Part shown: positions 1-11,395 of the stretch, in pieces | Layout of the letters: each line of letters begins with the position of its first letter | Numbering within the stretch: the stretch's first letter is position 1 | Source of the DNA: Platycnemis pennipes | Lineage: Eukaryota > Arthropoda > Insecta > Odonata > Platycnemididae | NCBI GenBank assembly: GCA_933228895.1 | Contig: OW121858.1 | Span: 28,357,859 to 28,421,858 of the forward strand | Reading direction: 5' to 3' | DNA: 64,000 nt | Notes under the pieces: generated by a model | What the model was told of the DNA's origin: nothing | Databases searched by the model: none | Seen by the model: only the letters and a program-made list of their open reading frames with translations | Position numbers and translations under genes: made by a program

Positions 1-603
1 TGGTGGCTGCTGCCTAGGTTCATATACCGCTTTCAAATATAGATTTCTCATGGATCTTATTATTCAACTTTATATGTTCCAGTGTAAAATTTACCTTTAT
101 AATGGCTAAAATAAATCATGCGAATTATTGCGTGAATTCCCTGAATGCACCAGCATTTCCCACCATTCCACTAACTCCATTACGTTTTCCTTACGCAGCT
201 GTAGTGGTTGACGTTTGCTTTTTGCTTGTCCTTTCAGTGATTGCTTCTCTGTGTAAAGGCCGCTTTACGTGATGCAGTTTTTCGTACATTTTCTTGTACA
301 ATTGCTTGTATAAACTGAATGAAATTGTATGTTTGTCTGAATGGAATTAGAACAGGTTCTTTTTTCCATACAGTCATGTAGGCTGTCGGATACCATAGCC
401 AAAAACCCTTCCGCAGACGTCTACACCTCGACTTCAAGACCCAACTATGCTACTTAAACAATTTTTTTCTTTGCAGACTTTGAGAATAATGAATGATCTA
501 TTAATGAAGTGTATTAATTTTTCATTCGTTGCATTTCTCATTATTCTGTTGACCTCAGAAAATGTCACAGATGGGGCAAAATCAGTTTGGTCACTATCTG
601 ACT

Positions 604-829
604 TTACTTTGACACTCTCCCACCTTTTGAAATAAACTTCCTCACTTTGCGATTACATTCGAATACGTCATGGTCTTCATGTTTATATTGTAGGCATGAC
701 TTAGGCATGACATTGGTAATGGATAGGTGTTGTCTCTCGGCCTTCTCCAGCATATCCCCATTGAGTTTCAGCTGCTTGATCGAGGACATGTTGACATGCT
801 CCTTCCTCTGCTTCAGGATTTTCAAACCC
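604..829 (-). other. Short open coding-like stretch, unidentified
   Basis: On the minus strand a 73-residue reading frame begins just after a plausible acceptor (TTCTCAG at about 830) and ends in a stop near 604. It is lysine-rich and holds one Cys/His cluster (SCLQYKHEDHDVFECNRK). I do not recognise the family. It could be an isolated exon or a decayed transposon fragment. No neighbouring exon was found. Confidence 0.2.
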
Positions 830-1974
830 TGAGAATGCTAATCATTGTCCCATGATATCAATGGTTTTGATTATGTATTTGCACACTGTAGAGCTTCTTT
901 CCTGGAACTCTAGATGGAGTATAAGATCGTTATACTCGTTGTTGTCCAGTAGCGGTAATGGGAGGAGCACTTCATATATGTTGCTCACTTAATCCTTGAA
1001 TTTGAGTCAGTCAACGTTTCCCACCAAGCTTATCTTTGATGGGGAGTAAGGAAGACATCCTCATGTGCTGAATATTTGTCAGTGACTGATTACCTTTAGC
1101 ACCACTTATCAATCAAATCATGAAAGGGGGCCAATCAGCAATTTTAGAGGTATTCCATGAAAACGGGATCCATTCAGTAGCTCTGGAGTATATTCTCAGG
1201 TCTGCTGCTCTGATTTAGCATCGGTAAGATGAAGAAAGAGGGGGGTTTATATTGCAAGCGATTGCAGCTGTGGGAAGGAATGTGGAAATAATCTGGAGAT
1301 TTTCCAGTTACAGGTGTCTCCTCGACACGTGCACATAAGTGAAAGGCGAATGGAATTGACCCAGAACATGCATTCCTCCCCTACTCACGTAGGGGTTTAT
1401 TTGCAGCAATAAAGATGAAATGGTGAACACGGAAAAGTTCGAGTGATGCGACATGCGGAATGCTGAAAGAGGACTGGTTCTTCATTCCACTGGGAATGTT
1501 GGTTCAGATGTTCACGTTCCATGTGCTGTTGCTATGTGGTAGTCTTCTACGGTAGACGAAAAATAGATCTCAACTTCTGTGCAAATGGGATGCTCGCATC
1601 CAAGACAGAGGAGATATAGCATATATCTTGCAAATATTTAGTTTATATTTTAAAAAATTGGGCATTGATTAAAATCTCGCTGTATTATTGATCAAGTGCC
1701 GGCAATACCTTGGAATACAGACTCTTTATTTTTTAACTTATGTGACCTATCATGTGTAAAACTTTTACAAATACCTGAGGTAGTGTGACCTGTACATTGT
1801 TGGTCACCCTTCACATCAAGGTGGAAAAATGATCATGCTGTCTAGGAATCTCCTTATGTTCACTCTTAACCTATTGTCCAAACTCCATGTGTTTTAAGCG
1901 GCAGCTTATTTATCCTCTGTCCTTTATTGCATGACATGCAGCTCTGTTTACTATCATGTATCCTTCCCCTGTGT

Positions 1975-2030
1975 TTCCCCTGCCACACCCTCGAGGTGGC
2001 TTGCAGGGTATGTCATTGATATAGATATAC
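1975..2030 (+). repeat. Hairpin-tailed dispersed repeat, copy 1
   Basis: CCCTGCCACACCC TCGA then GGTGGCTTGCAGGG forms an imperfect hairpin, followed by an AT-rich GATATAGATATA tail. Similar sequence occurs at 11322-11370 and 44186-44240. This copy ends only a few bases before the splice acceptor of the 2038 exon. Confidence 0.5.
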
Positions 2031-2037
2031 CCCACAG

Positions 2038-2157
2038 GTTGCTGTGAAGTGTGAAGAAGATGGTTCTACCTGGGAGTCAATGGACTTTGACTCACACAAC
2101 CCCACTGACTCCAATTTGTTTGAAGTGTCAGCAATAGGCCGTGGTAGTGATTTTGAT
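2038..2157 (+). CDS. Zinc-finger gene, acidic linker exon 1 of those visible
   Basis: A 120-bp exon (40 codons, phase 0 at both ends) between the acceptor TACCCCACAG and the donor GTGAGTAG. The translation starts VAVKCEEDGSTWESMDFDSH and is acidic and serine-rich, as in the linkers between an N-terminal domain and the fingers of insect C2H2 proteins. Its opening (V-x-V-K-x-E-E-D) matches the interrupted exon of the minus-strand ZAD gene at 54394 (VPIKFEED), which suggests the two genes are paralogous. The real first exons lie off the left edge. Confidence 0.6.
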
Positions 2158-3232
2158 GTGAGTAGACTAGAAAAAGAATGGTGCACATTATTTTTGTATT
2201 AGTAATCGATTCCTTAAATTACTGTTATGTTTTTGGACAAGATTTATTAATAGAAGGGTTTCCACCACTTTCATAATGGGTAGGAGATGCCAAATTTTTG
2301 CAATTGAGAGTTAAAATCACTAAATTGTGCATTTTGATTTCATAAGTAAGTTTATGAATTGTTCAGCCTCTCACTGGCTTTGCAAAGCAGTGAAAAAATT
2401 AAAATGCAAGGGTTAAGTTACAGTAATTAATTTACTCTCTACATTACTTGTTTCCATTTAAAGGGGAAAATTGTTCCAGGGAAATTTTATAAGTTGTCAC
2501 TAATTGTTGTAAATACTATATTATGAGCAACGTTCATCAAGAAAAATCTTATGATGGTGAATTATTCCAGGTATATGTAGATTAGGGAGATTTCTTATGA
2601 ATATAGTGCATGGACTCTTGCTTCTTTTGAACAAGTTAAAATATATATGTTGTGAGAGAATAGGGTATTTTAATGCCCCATTAGCTAAGGTTTCATTGCA
2701 GCATCTCATCTTAAATATTAATCCTAAGATGATTACGTTGTTATTCTTTGAATGGAATGTGTAACTATATATATCTATGAGTTGTCAGGCCAAAATGCTA
2801 CGAACTTGGCTACCATCGTTGGGAAAAAATATCTTTCTATACTTACCACATATTGGACAAGTAATGCAATGTCTTCCAATGTTGTGAATAAAAACATGGG
2901 TGAAGCCTCCGTGGCAAGTGTTCAGGGAAGAATCAAGATCCAGACCTGTGTAGGAGAGGTGAAGGATAATCCAGAAAAGGAAAAGAACCTGAAACTAATC
3001 ATATGAAAAGTCAGGGGTTTTTGTATCAGTTCAAACCACCAAATGTTGCATTTCAAGAAAGTCAGGACATTTTTTAACATATTACTGAATGGTGAAAATT
3101 GAAATTTTAAAATGTGTGTATCAATGTCATCATTTAAACACTGCCTTACAATAAGCTATCCCTTGCTCCCCATTCAATTCCCTATATGTCTGATACCTTA
3201 GTATCCGGTGTTAATGGTTTTCCCTTTTTTAG

Positions 3233-3322
3233 GTGAGTGTAAAGTTAGAGGAAAGAGAGGAAGATGATGTTCAGGGGAAAGGACCATTCAGCATTGAGAG
3301 TGACCTAAGCAGCAAATCAAAT
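3233..3322 (+). CDS. Zinc-finger gene, acidic linker exon 2
   Basis: A 90-bp exon (30 codons, phase 0/0) between a TTTTTTAG acceptor and a GTAAGTAT donor. It encodes VSVKLEEREEDDVQGKGP and then a serine-rich end. The splice sites are strong and the frame fits the exons on both sides. The exon and about 480 bp of the following intron were copied to 6218-6730, where the exon has decayed. Confidence 0.6.
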
Positions 3323-5183
3323 GTAAGTATGGTACATGCCCTACTTCCAATGCATGACATACACAGATTTCCTAGATACTTATAAGATTTGGCAATACAT
3401 TTTTGTAATTATATAATCATCAGTTTAGTGTGGTTGCAACGTTACTGTGTCTTCCAATCATGAGGGCTCAGGTTTCAAATCTCAAATGTGGAAATTAAAA
3501 TTTTCATTGGCATACTGCTCCCTGCATTGAGTGCTGTGTGGATCAATTTCATTGCATTGAGTGCTGTAATGATCAATGTGAGTTTAGTGCTCCATTTTTT
3601 GCATTGTATGTGAGCATTTAGCTCTATTAGGTGCCTTTCATTCAGTGTGTGGAAATGTCAAACCGTTTCTCTCTAGCCTTCCTATTTTATGAAAAATTCT
3701 TACATTTCTATGTGTCTGCTTATCGCAAAGAATATGAATGGCAGATGTACAACCAGCTCTGACTTACCACAGCTCATTACCATTAGTGTTCTGCCAGTTC
3801 AAAGTAGGTTTAGATGAATTACACAGGGTTTCAAGGTACTGTGCTGTTTTGGCAACATATTTACTATTGAGTTCCATACGTAAAAACCTTACCAACTCTT
3901 GATTGCAAGATGTGGAACCTTTTTGATTGGGACAAGCCTACAATACCTCACTCACACCTGATACCTCTCACAATGCCTTTTGCCAAAGCAATAAAAAACC
4001 CTTTAAGCGTAGTGATGGCTAAGATATGATGATTGTAACTTATTCAAAAGATGGAATATTCCTGCTTGTGTTTAGCACTATATTTCAATTTGCATCTGAA
4101 ATGGTAGAAATATCTACTTCTCTTTTTCATTTTATGCTTCCATCAGACCAATAACAGAAATCTACACATCTTTAGATCAATATCCCCTTGATCATAAATA
4201 ATAATGGCATGTTGTCCCCATATTATTTTTCTTAATTTGCAATGAAAAGAGTTGCAATATATAATCGATGGTCGGCAAGTTGCAATATCTTAGCTATTTC
4301 TATCAAATTTCAAGATTTCATGGTCATGAAATACTAATGATCTCGTGATACCCCAATTTAAGTCTTCTTTTATGAGTCATGGAGCGTCAATGAGAAATAA
4401 GCAGCTAATAGGGTAGTTTCCTTCATCAAAGAAAACAGACTTCATCATTTGCGATCCATGCCCTTCCATAAATGTATTTATTTTACACAAAATGTTTGGA
4501 CTTAGAAATCCCAGTTTTCAAGAAAATTAAATGTTAATTTTAAGATCATTTGAAAAAGCTCTGAAATGGCAGGGTGCGCTGCCTTCTTGCTGATGTAACA
4601 GGTATGTAGTTTACGTTGCGAGGCATAGGAAAATTCATCTCCTGAACTTACCATTGTATTTCAGGGCCCTCAGCTCTAGTGAATATTTATAAGTCTTAAG
4701 CTGTGAAAACTATCAAAGTTCGAAAAGGCTTTTCTGCTAAACATGGTATTAATAGACACTTATAGGCTCAAGGACATCCTGCTCATGGTGTCTTTTGCTA
4801 AAATAGCTAAATTTTGCTAAACATTTGGAGGAGGAAAGAAAAGCAGCAAACTAAAAATGTATTTATGGAGCAACTAATCGTAATTTGTGAGAACGAGCTA
4901 CAATGTTGCACGCACAAACCAATGTAAGGACCAGCAGAAAGTCGTGTGACAACGATGAGGAGCGGAGTCGAAAAAAAATACAATTTGATATGTCGGTAAA
5001 GTAAGATGCTGAAAGGCAGCGGCCATTCCTGAGGCAAGTACGAAGAGACACCTATTGGTGGTGGCTCTCCTCTCTTGTCCAAGGTCTCAACTCTGCATTC
5101 TTCCTATTTCCCTCCGTCAACTCTCTTGATGAGCCTCAATTCTTCCTACCGCACATTGCTATCAAACCTTCGTGCTTTTTCAG

Positions 5184-5276
5184 GTGAGTGTGAATGTGGA
5201 GCAATGCGACAAAGAAGATAATGTAAAGGACATTGAAACATTTGTTAGTCAGAGTGGTGACAGCAGAACACTAGAG
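5184..5276 (+). CDS. Zinc-finger gene, acidic linker exon 3
   Basis: A 93-bp exon (31 codons, phase 0/0) between GCTTTTTCAG and GTATGG. It encodes VSVNVEQCDKEDNVKDIE and so on. It begins with the same V-S-V motif as the 3233 exon, so the linker exons probably arose by tandem exon duplication. The GTATGG donor is weaker than the others but usable. Confidence 0.55.
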
Positions 5277-5934
5277 GTATGGTTTTTGTCTATTTTCTTG
5301 CAAACTAGATATTTGGAGATATGACTCAATGTTACTGGACATTCCAGATTAGGATATAATAATGCTAATAGGGCTTACTGTGTTTGAGGGCATATAAGGT
5401 GTACCCATATTTCAGTAATACAGGGAACAAAAAAGTTTTCACTCTGCAGAAGTGCAGAACTGAAATGTATAAATTTTCATTCCTTTTATATCTTACATTT
5501 CTAAATAACAAATAGATGACATCGTCGTTGATGATAACATAAATGGTGTTGCAGTAGGGAGCACTGTTCATCTTGGGTAAAAGTAGCATTCAGAATTCAG
5601 CAATGGTGGTTGAACCTTCACATATTAGAGGCAGGGTGATTTTTAGTGATAATTTTGGAAAAAAACTGTAATTTATATGTCATTAAATATGTTAAATAGG
5701 AAATATGCAAAATCCCTGCAAATTGACAGTACCAAATCTTGAGATTACAACAGTGAATATATGAATGTTGATGAAATGAGTGGAAAATAATATGGGGGAT
5801 ATTATGGTGTTTACAACAAACGAGAAGGATGGTTGGTTATTTTGGGGAGGTGACTGATAGCTGAGGTCATTTTAGCCACATAGGATAGGTTGGTAATTGG
5901 GTAATGGTAGGAGTTTTCAAAGAACGGAGGAAGG

Positions 5935-6090
5935 GTGGAGAGAAACCCGGCATCGGCATTAGCCTACTCTTAATGACAGGCGCCAGGGGACCACGGCTTA
6001 ACGTCCCCTCCAACGGATGGAGTACTGAACCTGAAAAGCCCTCCACTAGGCACTCAAGTGGGGACCGGTTACAACCGTGATGGCTTGAGC
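5935..6090 (-). repeat. Dispersed repeat, SINE-like family B, copy 1
   Basis: GC-richer block with CCCGGCATCGGCATTAGCCT, a GGGGACCACGGCTTAACGTC segment and AACGGATGGAG. Read on the minus strand it matches the body of the repeat at 44640-44855 (CTCCGTCTGTCGGATGGAG, AAGGCTAACTCCGGG). Another fragment lies at 55255-55330. No tRNA-like head is visible in this copy. Confidence 0.45.
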
Positions 6091-6217
6091 TATTATTTTA
6101 TTATCATCTCTGAGAACTAAAGCATAAATGATTAATCATACTTTCATATGATATTTGGTTTTGTGAATCAGATCTTACATAATACCTGAATACATAATTA
6201 TCATAAAAATCTCTCAT

Positions 6218-6730
6218 TAAAGAGTAGTACGAAGCAGAAGTTCAGGGAAAAGATACCATCAACAGTGTGGGCTACCAATGCAGCAAATCAGGTGTATCTA
6301 TGGCTCGTTCCCTACTTCCAATGCATAAGATGCAGAGGTTTACAAGGCACTCCCTTCTTTGGTAACACATGTCTACAAGGATCAGTTTGTGTGTTGACAA
6401 CATTAAAGTCTCTTCCAATCATGAGGGCTCAGGTTTCACATCTCAACTGTGGAAAATAAATTTTTGGTGGTATACTGTTTTCTACATTGAGTGCTGTGTG
6501 GAGCAATTGGAGCTTAGCATTTCTTTTTAACTGGATTGAACATTAGTTTTTAACAACCCATGGTACCTTTTGTTCAGTGTGTGTTAATGTTAACAGTTTC
6601 CCACCAACCTTCCTCATTTCCCAAATATCCCTCCATTTAAATATTCCTGTCTATCCTAAAGGGTGTGAATGACAAGCCATCTATCAGTTCCGAGTAACCA
6701 GTGATTATCACCATTAGAGATCTGCCAGGT
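6218..6730 (+). pseudogene. Decayed duplicate of linker exon 2 with its intron
   Basis: This block repeats 3233-3800. The exon-like part (about 6238-6290) keeps GAAGTTCAGGGAAAAGA and the terminal CAGCAAATCA. The intron part keeps CCTACTTCCAATGCAT, TCTTCCAATCATGAGGGCTC and the later CACCATTAG...TCTGCCAG. The acceptor region and the acidic reading frame are lost, so this is a dead exon copy inside the intron after 5276. Confidence 0.6.
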
Positions 6731-7120
6731 TTATAGGTACACTCATTGCAGACCGGTCACGAGTTCCTTCATGGTCTGTGTGCCATCTTTTAAGGACGAG
6801 TCACAATTATACTCCTGTTTACTCATAGTCTGAAATTGCATTGCAGAAAGGTTTGGAAAAAATAACTTCAATTAATTTGATAACCTTGTAGCTGCTGCTT
6901 TTTTTTACACATGTTGAAGCCTTGCGGCCAATGTTCCATAAAGTTAATGCTTTATAGACTATTTAACGTTTATATGCAAAACAGATTGAGGAAATGCTCA
7001 GCTACTGAGAAATGTTACAAAAAAATGCCGGCTCTGTTGTGGGTTAAATGCTACGATTTTTAATAAAGTACGTAATGGTTTCTCAGAAAAAAAGCCCTTT
7101 AGCTAGCTATTCACGAAAGA

Positions 7121-7555
7121 AGGGACATGAAGGTAATTCCAAATAATACCTGTAACACTTCAAGTACAAATCAGAATTAGAAACTAGCATGCTGATTGTT
7201 GCTAGATTTTCAAAAATATTGGATTTTCGATGGTTGCATATGCTGTATATAATGAACAGAAAAACACAACTGGCACTGTTTTAAGAAAAGGGAAACTATA
7301 TACAAATGAAAATCAAATGAAATTTTAATTTTCACCTAGAAGAGACATGAAGGGTATTCCAAATACTACCTGCAACACATCTAGTACAAATTGGAATTAG
7401 AAACCAGCAGGTTGATTGTTGCTAAATTTTCAAAAATGTTGGATTTTCGAGGTTGCATGTGCTGTATATAATCAACAGAAAAACACAACAGGCACCATTC
7501 TTATGATAAGGGAAATTAAATACAAATGAAAATCAAATGAAATTTTAATTTTCAC
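7121..7555 (+). repeat. Tandem duplication, about 220-bp unit
   Basis: Two adjacent copies (about 7121-7340 and 7341-7555). Both start with AGRGACATGAAGG, share GATTGTTGCTA...TTTTCAAAAAT and a GCTGTATATAAT block, and end with AATCAAATGAAATTTTAATT. They differ by scattered substitutions, so the duplication is not very recent. It is intronic and non-coding. Confidence 0.85.
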
Positions 7556-10500
7556 TGAATAAATATAATGGTTTTACAGAATTTAAATAAAAAGACAGCG
7601 GCACTTCAATGCAGTGAATCCTATGGTGTTTTTGGGATCCAAATCCTAAAAACACTAGGAACCTAGCTGAAATTCATCTGATGTTTTAGGAAATGGAGCT
7701 TAAGTCAAAACCCATAGCTCTGCATTTCCCTTTAACATTTGAAAGATTAATTTTACGTGATATTCTGGTGGTATAACTAGCCATGGTGTATTTCCTGATT
7801 TTTTTTAATAAACCTAATCAATTGTTCCCTAGGATTACCGGCCAAACTTGGTATGACTTATTGCGGAAACTTGCCAAATAGAGTATGATTGCCATCACAC
7901 TGACAATGCCCCTCTACGTTCCCCTTTACATCCGCAATATGCTCCAGTAATACCTGCATCACCATTGCTAATTGACAATCAAGGATCTTTTGATTCACTT
8001 AATCTTTCTTCTCCATCTATTCTATATGCTTGTACATTATCTTGACCCATCTCTGTGCAGTACGAACTTTCCCTTTCACACTTCCGTTCTAGCTCGTGAC
8101 AGGGCTTAGAAATTTGGCTTATAACCAGCCTAGTGTCATCATGGATCCCTTTTATTTCCACCCCCGTCTTGTTTATAATGTCTGTAATTAGCTTAACTCT
8201 GAAGTCAGTTGTGACTTTACTATGGGTCGCTCCTTGCAAATTCAACAACTTCCAATTTGTTATCCCCACTACAATTTATGGTCACAGTGTATCCATTTTT
8301 TTGCTAGCAGAATCGTCTCGAAGCTTCTCTAAACTCTTCGAATCTGCATTCTCCTCCCTAAACACCAAAAAGGCATCCTTTGATGCTGTTACTCTTTGCT
8401 ACGTAAAGCATTAAAAGATTTCTTCCAGAATGGTTATGGGTTACAAGAAGCACTGCAAAATACCCATTCTAGATCCATATAGTATTACCAAAATGTATTT
8501 ACTTTCATCTATGCTACTGAAACCTCCATCCTATTCTACCCTTCATGTCACGTATATAACTCAGGCCACACATGTTTGCCATTGAATGTAGCCGTAGAGG
8601 GTGCCCCAAGCCTACGTTTATGAATGAATTCCATCTAGCACAGCAGGAAAACAGGCCGTGATATATGTTCTCAGTTGAAATCGCCCACATGGATAATACG
8701 GTTAGTTGGATCAATACTTGGTGGATGGTTTTAATTAATTGTTTGATTGCATTCCGTTAACAGCTTTTAATATATTGGGAAACAAACGTACATTGGTCAC
8801 CCACAAGGTAACAAAATTCTCCCCCATCCTGGGAATTACTACCCAAGGTGCAGCTTAATACATCACTAGAAAAAAAACTTGAGGAAAAAAAAGCGAAACA
8901 AAGTGAAAATGCAGCTAGCAATGTCAAGTGTAGACACCCCCATGCAATTAACCATCAAAAAAAGGATTTCTTGCCTAAAATCCTACCTGATTCTCATTGC
9001 TATTTCACATATTAAAGTGATTGCAGCTAACCCCTCAAAGTTGTAACTGACCAACATTGAAGAGATGGAAATGAAGTAACTTGGCCTCACATTATCTCTC
9101 GTCGGGCTGGCGTTCCTCCATAATGGTGAAGTAGTTGCTAGGTGTCGTGAATGTAACAACATTGCTATTATTATGTTAGGATTGCCCGGAGAGTCTCCCG
9201 AGCATTCGCTTCGCACCTACAAACTCCTGCTGCTGCTAGACGACCCTCCACCACTCATTAGTGCTTGAGCCTTGGGGGCAACTACGGCCTTCACCTCGTC
9301 CCAGAAGACTCAGGTCTGTCCCCTACCAATGATGCAGAGCAAGAGAGTTCTGCTTCACGCCACACAGTGGGCTGAAATCGAAAAACTGGCCACAAATATT
9401 TGACTTCTAAACTGACATCCCGCAGTGTAGCAATTTAATTTTCAACATCCAGGCTACTAAGAATGAAAACTATTTTAATTTTTCAACCCATTTATAGATC
9501 AACAGAGCTGGTTAAAGTTGAAAAAATTGTAAAAATCCTACGAAGCAGGTTTTTCACAAAATCTTGTGTATTTTCTTCATTCGTATGGTCATGTGTAAGC
9601 AAGTATGATTATTTTAAAAGTTTTTGTGATAAGTATGCACCTTTTTAAAAGGCATTATTTGGTCATTTTAGTTTTTAAATTAATATCTTTTGTTAATATT
9701 TAAACAATTAAAATATCCTGTTTTTTTGCCTGTATTCTTATATTGTAAACAAAACATTTAGGAATGACACAATGACACTGAAATATTTATGCCGCATAAG
9801 GTACAGCATCTCTACTGCCATTTTCTAATGGAAAACCTAGCCCATAATAGGCCCCCCTCCATTTTAGATTTAATATGTACTATGATCGGCGGGGCAACAG
9901 TCCGGTGCCAAATTTACATAATGAATATTTCTATTTTGTTTCTACTAATCTGTGCTCATAATTTTATTCCTCTCTCCATGATTTTGAACCAAGGAATAAT
10001 GATGTACTAAAATATGTTATTGCAGTAAGAACCACGAAAAAGTAGAGAACAGGAATAGAGAGAGAGAGTTCTCAAATTTCATTGGTAAGGACCTTCGCGC
10101 ATCCTGGCTGGTCAATTAATAGCCTCATGAAGCAGGCGTATGGAACAGCAGCATGTTCTCTTGTATTCAATGAAATATAGATGCTTCCCTTCAGTGATTA
10201 CTTATGCTTCCAAACGGAATTAGCCACAATACTCATGAGCGAGGGTGGTCATACCCGGGCCGACCGCGGTAATCCTCTGTGACCCTAAGACATTCCCTAG
10301 CCTTTTGTCTCAATTAAGATCTCTCACCGGCTCTCAATATTTAGTTCCCTGAACAGCACTTTACTTGATAAGATGACATTTAAATCTCCTAGAAGTTTTC
10401 TAAAGCTTCCACTATTTATGTAGTTTATAACCCCTTCACAAGCAAATCGGTTCATGTGCCCTATAGCATCATTTCCCTCAGACACGTTTGTGTGTCCGGG

Positions 10501-10822
10501 TTCACGAAAATAATTTGAGGGTTTTTCCTAATATGTGTAATACTTTTTGTTTTAGAAAATTTCTCTCCCACACGTTTTTGTGGAGTTATTCAGTCTTATG
10601 TTGCCACTGTGAGTGGAGGTACTCAAGCATATTCGGTTCATCGACACAGAAACGAGGAATTGTCACGGAATTAGCCATCTATCAGGAGAGTGCTAGAGAA
10701 TGAAGAGAGAGTGTATCAGAGCAACATTTGATCTCAGGTCTCGAAGTTGTCTTGTCACATAATAAAAGAGATTTTACAGTTGCTTTTTACTTGATTATCA
10801 ATGGCTTTTTATGTTGGTTTAG
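7556..10822. other. Long intron, nothing supported
   Basis: Intron between the linker exons of the + strand zinc-finger gene. A minus-strand open frame of 96 codons (7979-8269) lies here. I recognise no domain in it and see no supporting splice context, so I do not call a gene. The rest is AT-rich unique-looking sequence. Confidence 0.4.
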
Positions 10823-10916
10823 GTTGATTACACCAACACAAAGGAGAAGATGAATCCTGAAAAAGTTCCCCGCAAAGAAGTACATGACATTATGCTGACA
10901 GTTGAGGGACAATCTG
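10823..10916 (+). CDS. Zinc-finger gene, alternative linker exon A
   Basis: A 94-bp candidate exon that starts in phase 0 after GGTTTAG and ends in phase 1 at a GTATGT donor. It encodes VDYTNTKEKMNPEKVPRKEV and on to VEGQS. Its end phase joins cleanly to the terminal exon at 19185 but not to the exon at 14883, where joining would give an immediate stop. So it would have to be an alternative to 14883. The frame is also open through the donor to a stop at 11017-11019, which leaves room for an unspliced, alternative C-terminus. Confidence 0.4.
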
Positions 10917-11395
10917 GTATGTCAAAGAAGTCACCTGTGCTACAATATCGGTGGGAAAATTTTAAATTGGCAATCGAATCCAATGAATGTAAAGTATTGG
11001 TGCAGTTCATGGATGAATAGTTTTGCAGTACTGGAGGTATTGGTAGTACTGGAAGATTCTCAGAGGAATCTCAGGAATCCAGGCAAAAGGACATTAAAAG
11101 GTTCAGTGAGCAGCACTCGAGGAAGATGTCTTGGAAAGAAGAATTCTAGGACATTTTTCGAATATTGCTACTAAGTTTGGACCACTAATTTCAACGAGAG
11201 AAGTACAGGAAAACGAGAGAGAAAATCCTAGGAGGTGCGGAGTCTTTTTCTGATAGAGGGGTTAGCAGATTCAGACGACAATGATGATGCATGTCAAGAG
11301 TACATGCTTGGTGGTATTCATCCCGAGCCACACAACCTTGCGGTGGCTTGCAAGGTAGATGATGTAGACTCGGACTCAGATGATGAGGTTTTGTG
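10917..11395 (+). pseudogene. Decayed coding relic
   Basis: Downstream of the 10916 donor the sequence keeps a coding look in several frames: an open run to 11019, then GRFSEESQESRQKDIKRFSE in another frame at about 11050-11110, then DDVDSDSDDEVL and a stop near 11390. It reads as a protein-coding segment broken by stops and frameshifts. I cannot name the source; a transposase N-terminus or an old host exon are both possible. Confidence 0.3.
11322..11370 (+). repeat. Hairpin-tailed dispersed repeat, copy 2
   Basis: GAGCCACACAACCTTGCGGTGGCTTGCAAGGTAGATGATGTAG matches the repeats at 1975 and 44186 through the GGTGGCTTGCA core and GATGTAG-type tail. Confidence 0.4.

Larger units (their letters stand above)
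1..2037. other. Upstream intron or flank, no clear gene
   Basis: AT-rich sequence with no exon I can support. It should be intron or 5' flank of the zinc-finger gene whose first visible exon starts at 2038. Only a short minus-strand open stretch (604-829) and a hairpin-type dispersed repeat just before the exon stand out; both are listed separately. Confidence 0.5.

Noticed and set aside
4807..5082. 91-codon minus frame before exon 5184
   Set aside because: Intronic, no recognisable domain, and overlaps another equally unsupported frame.
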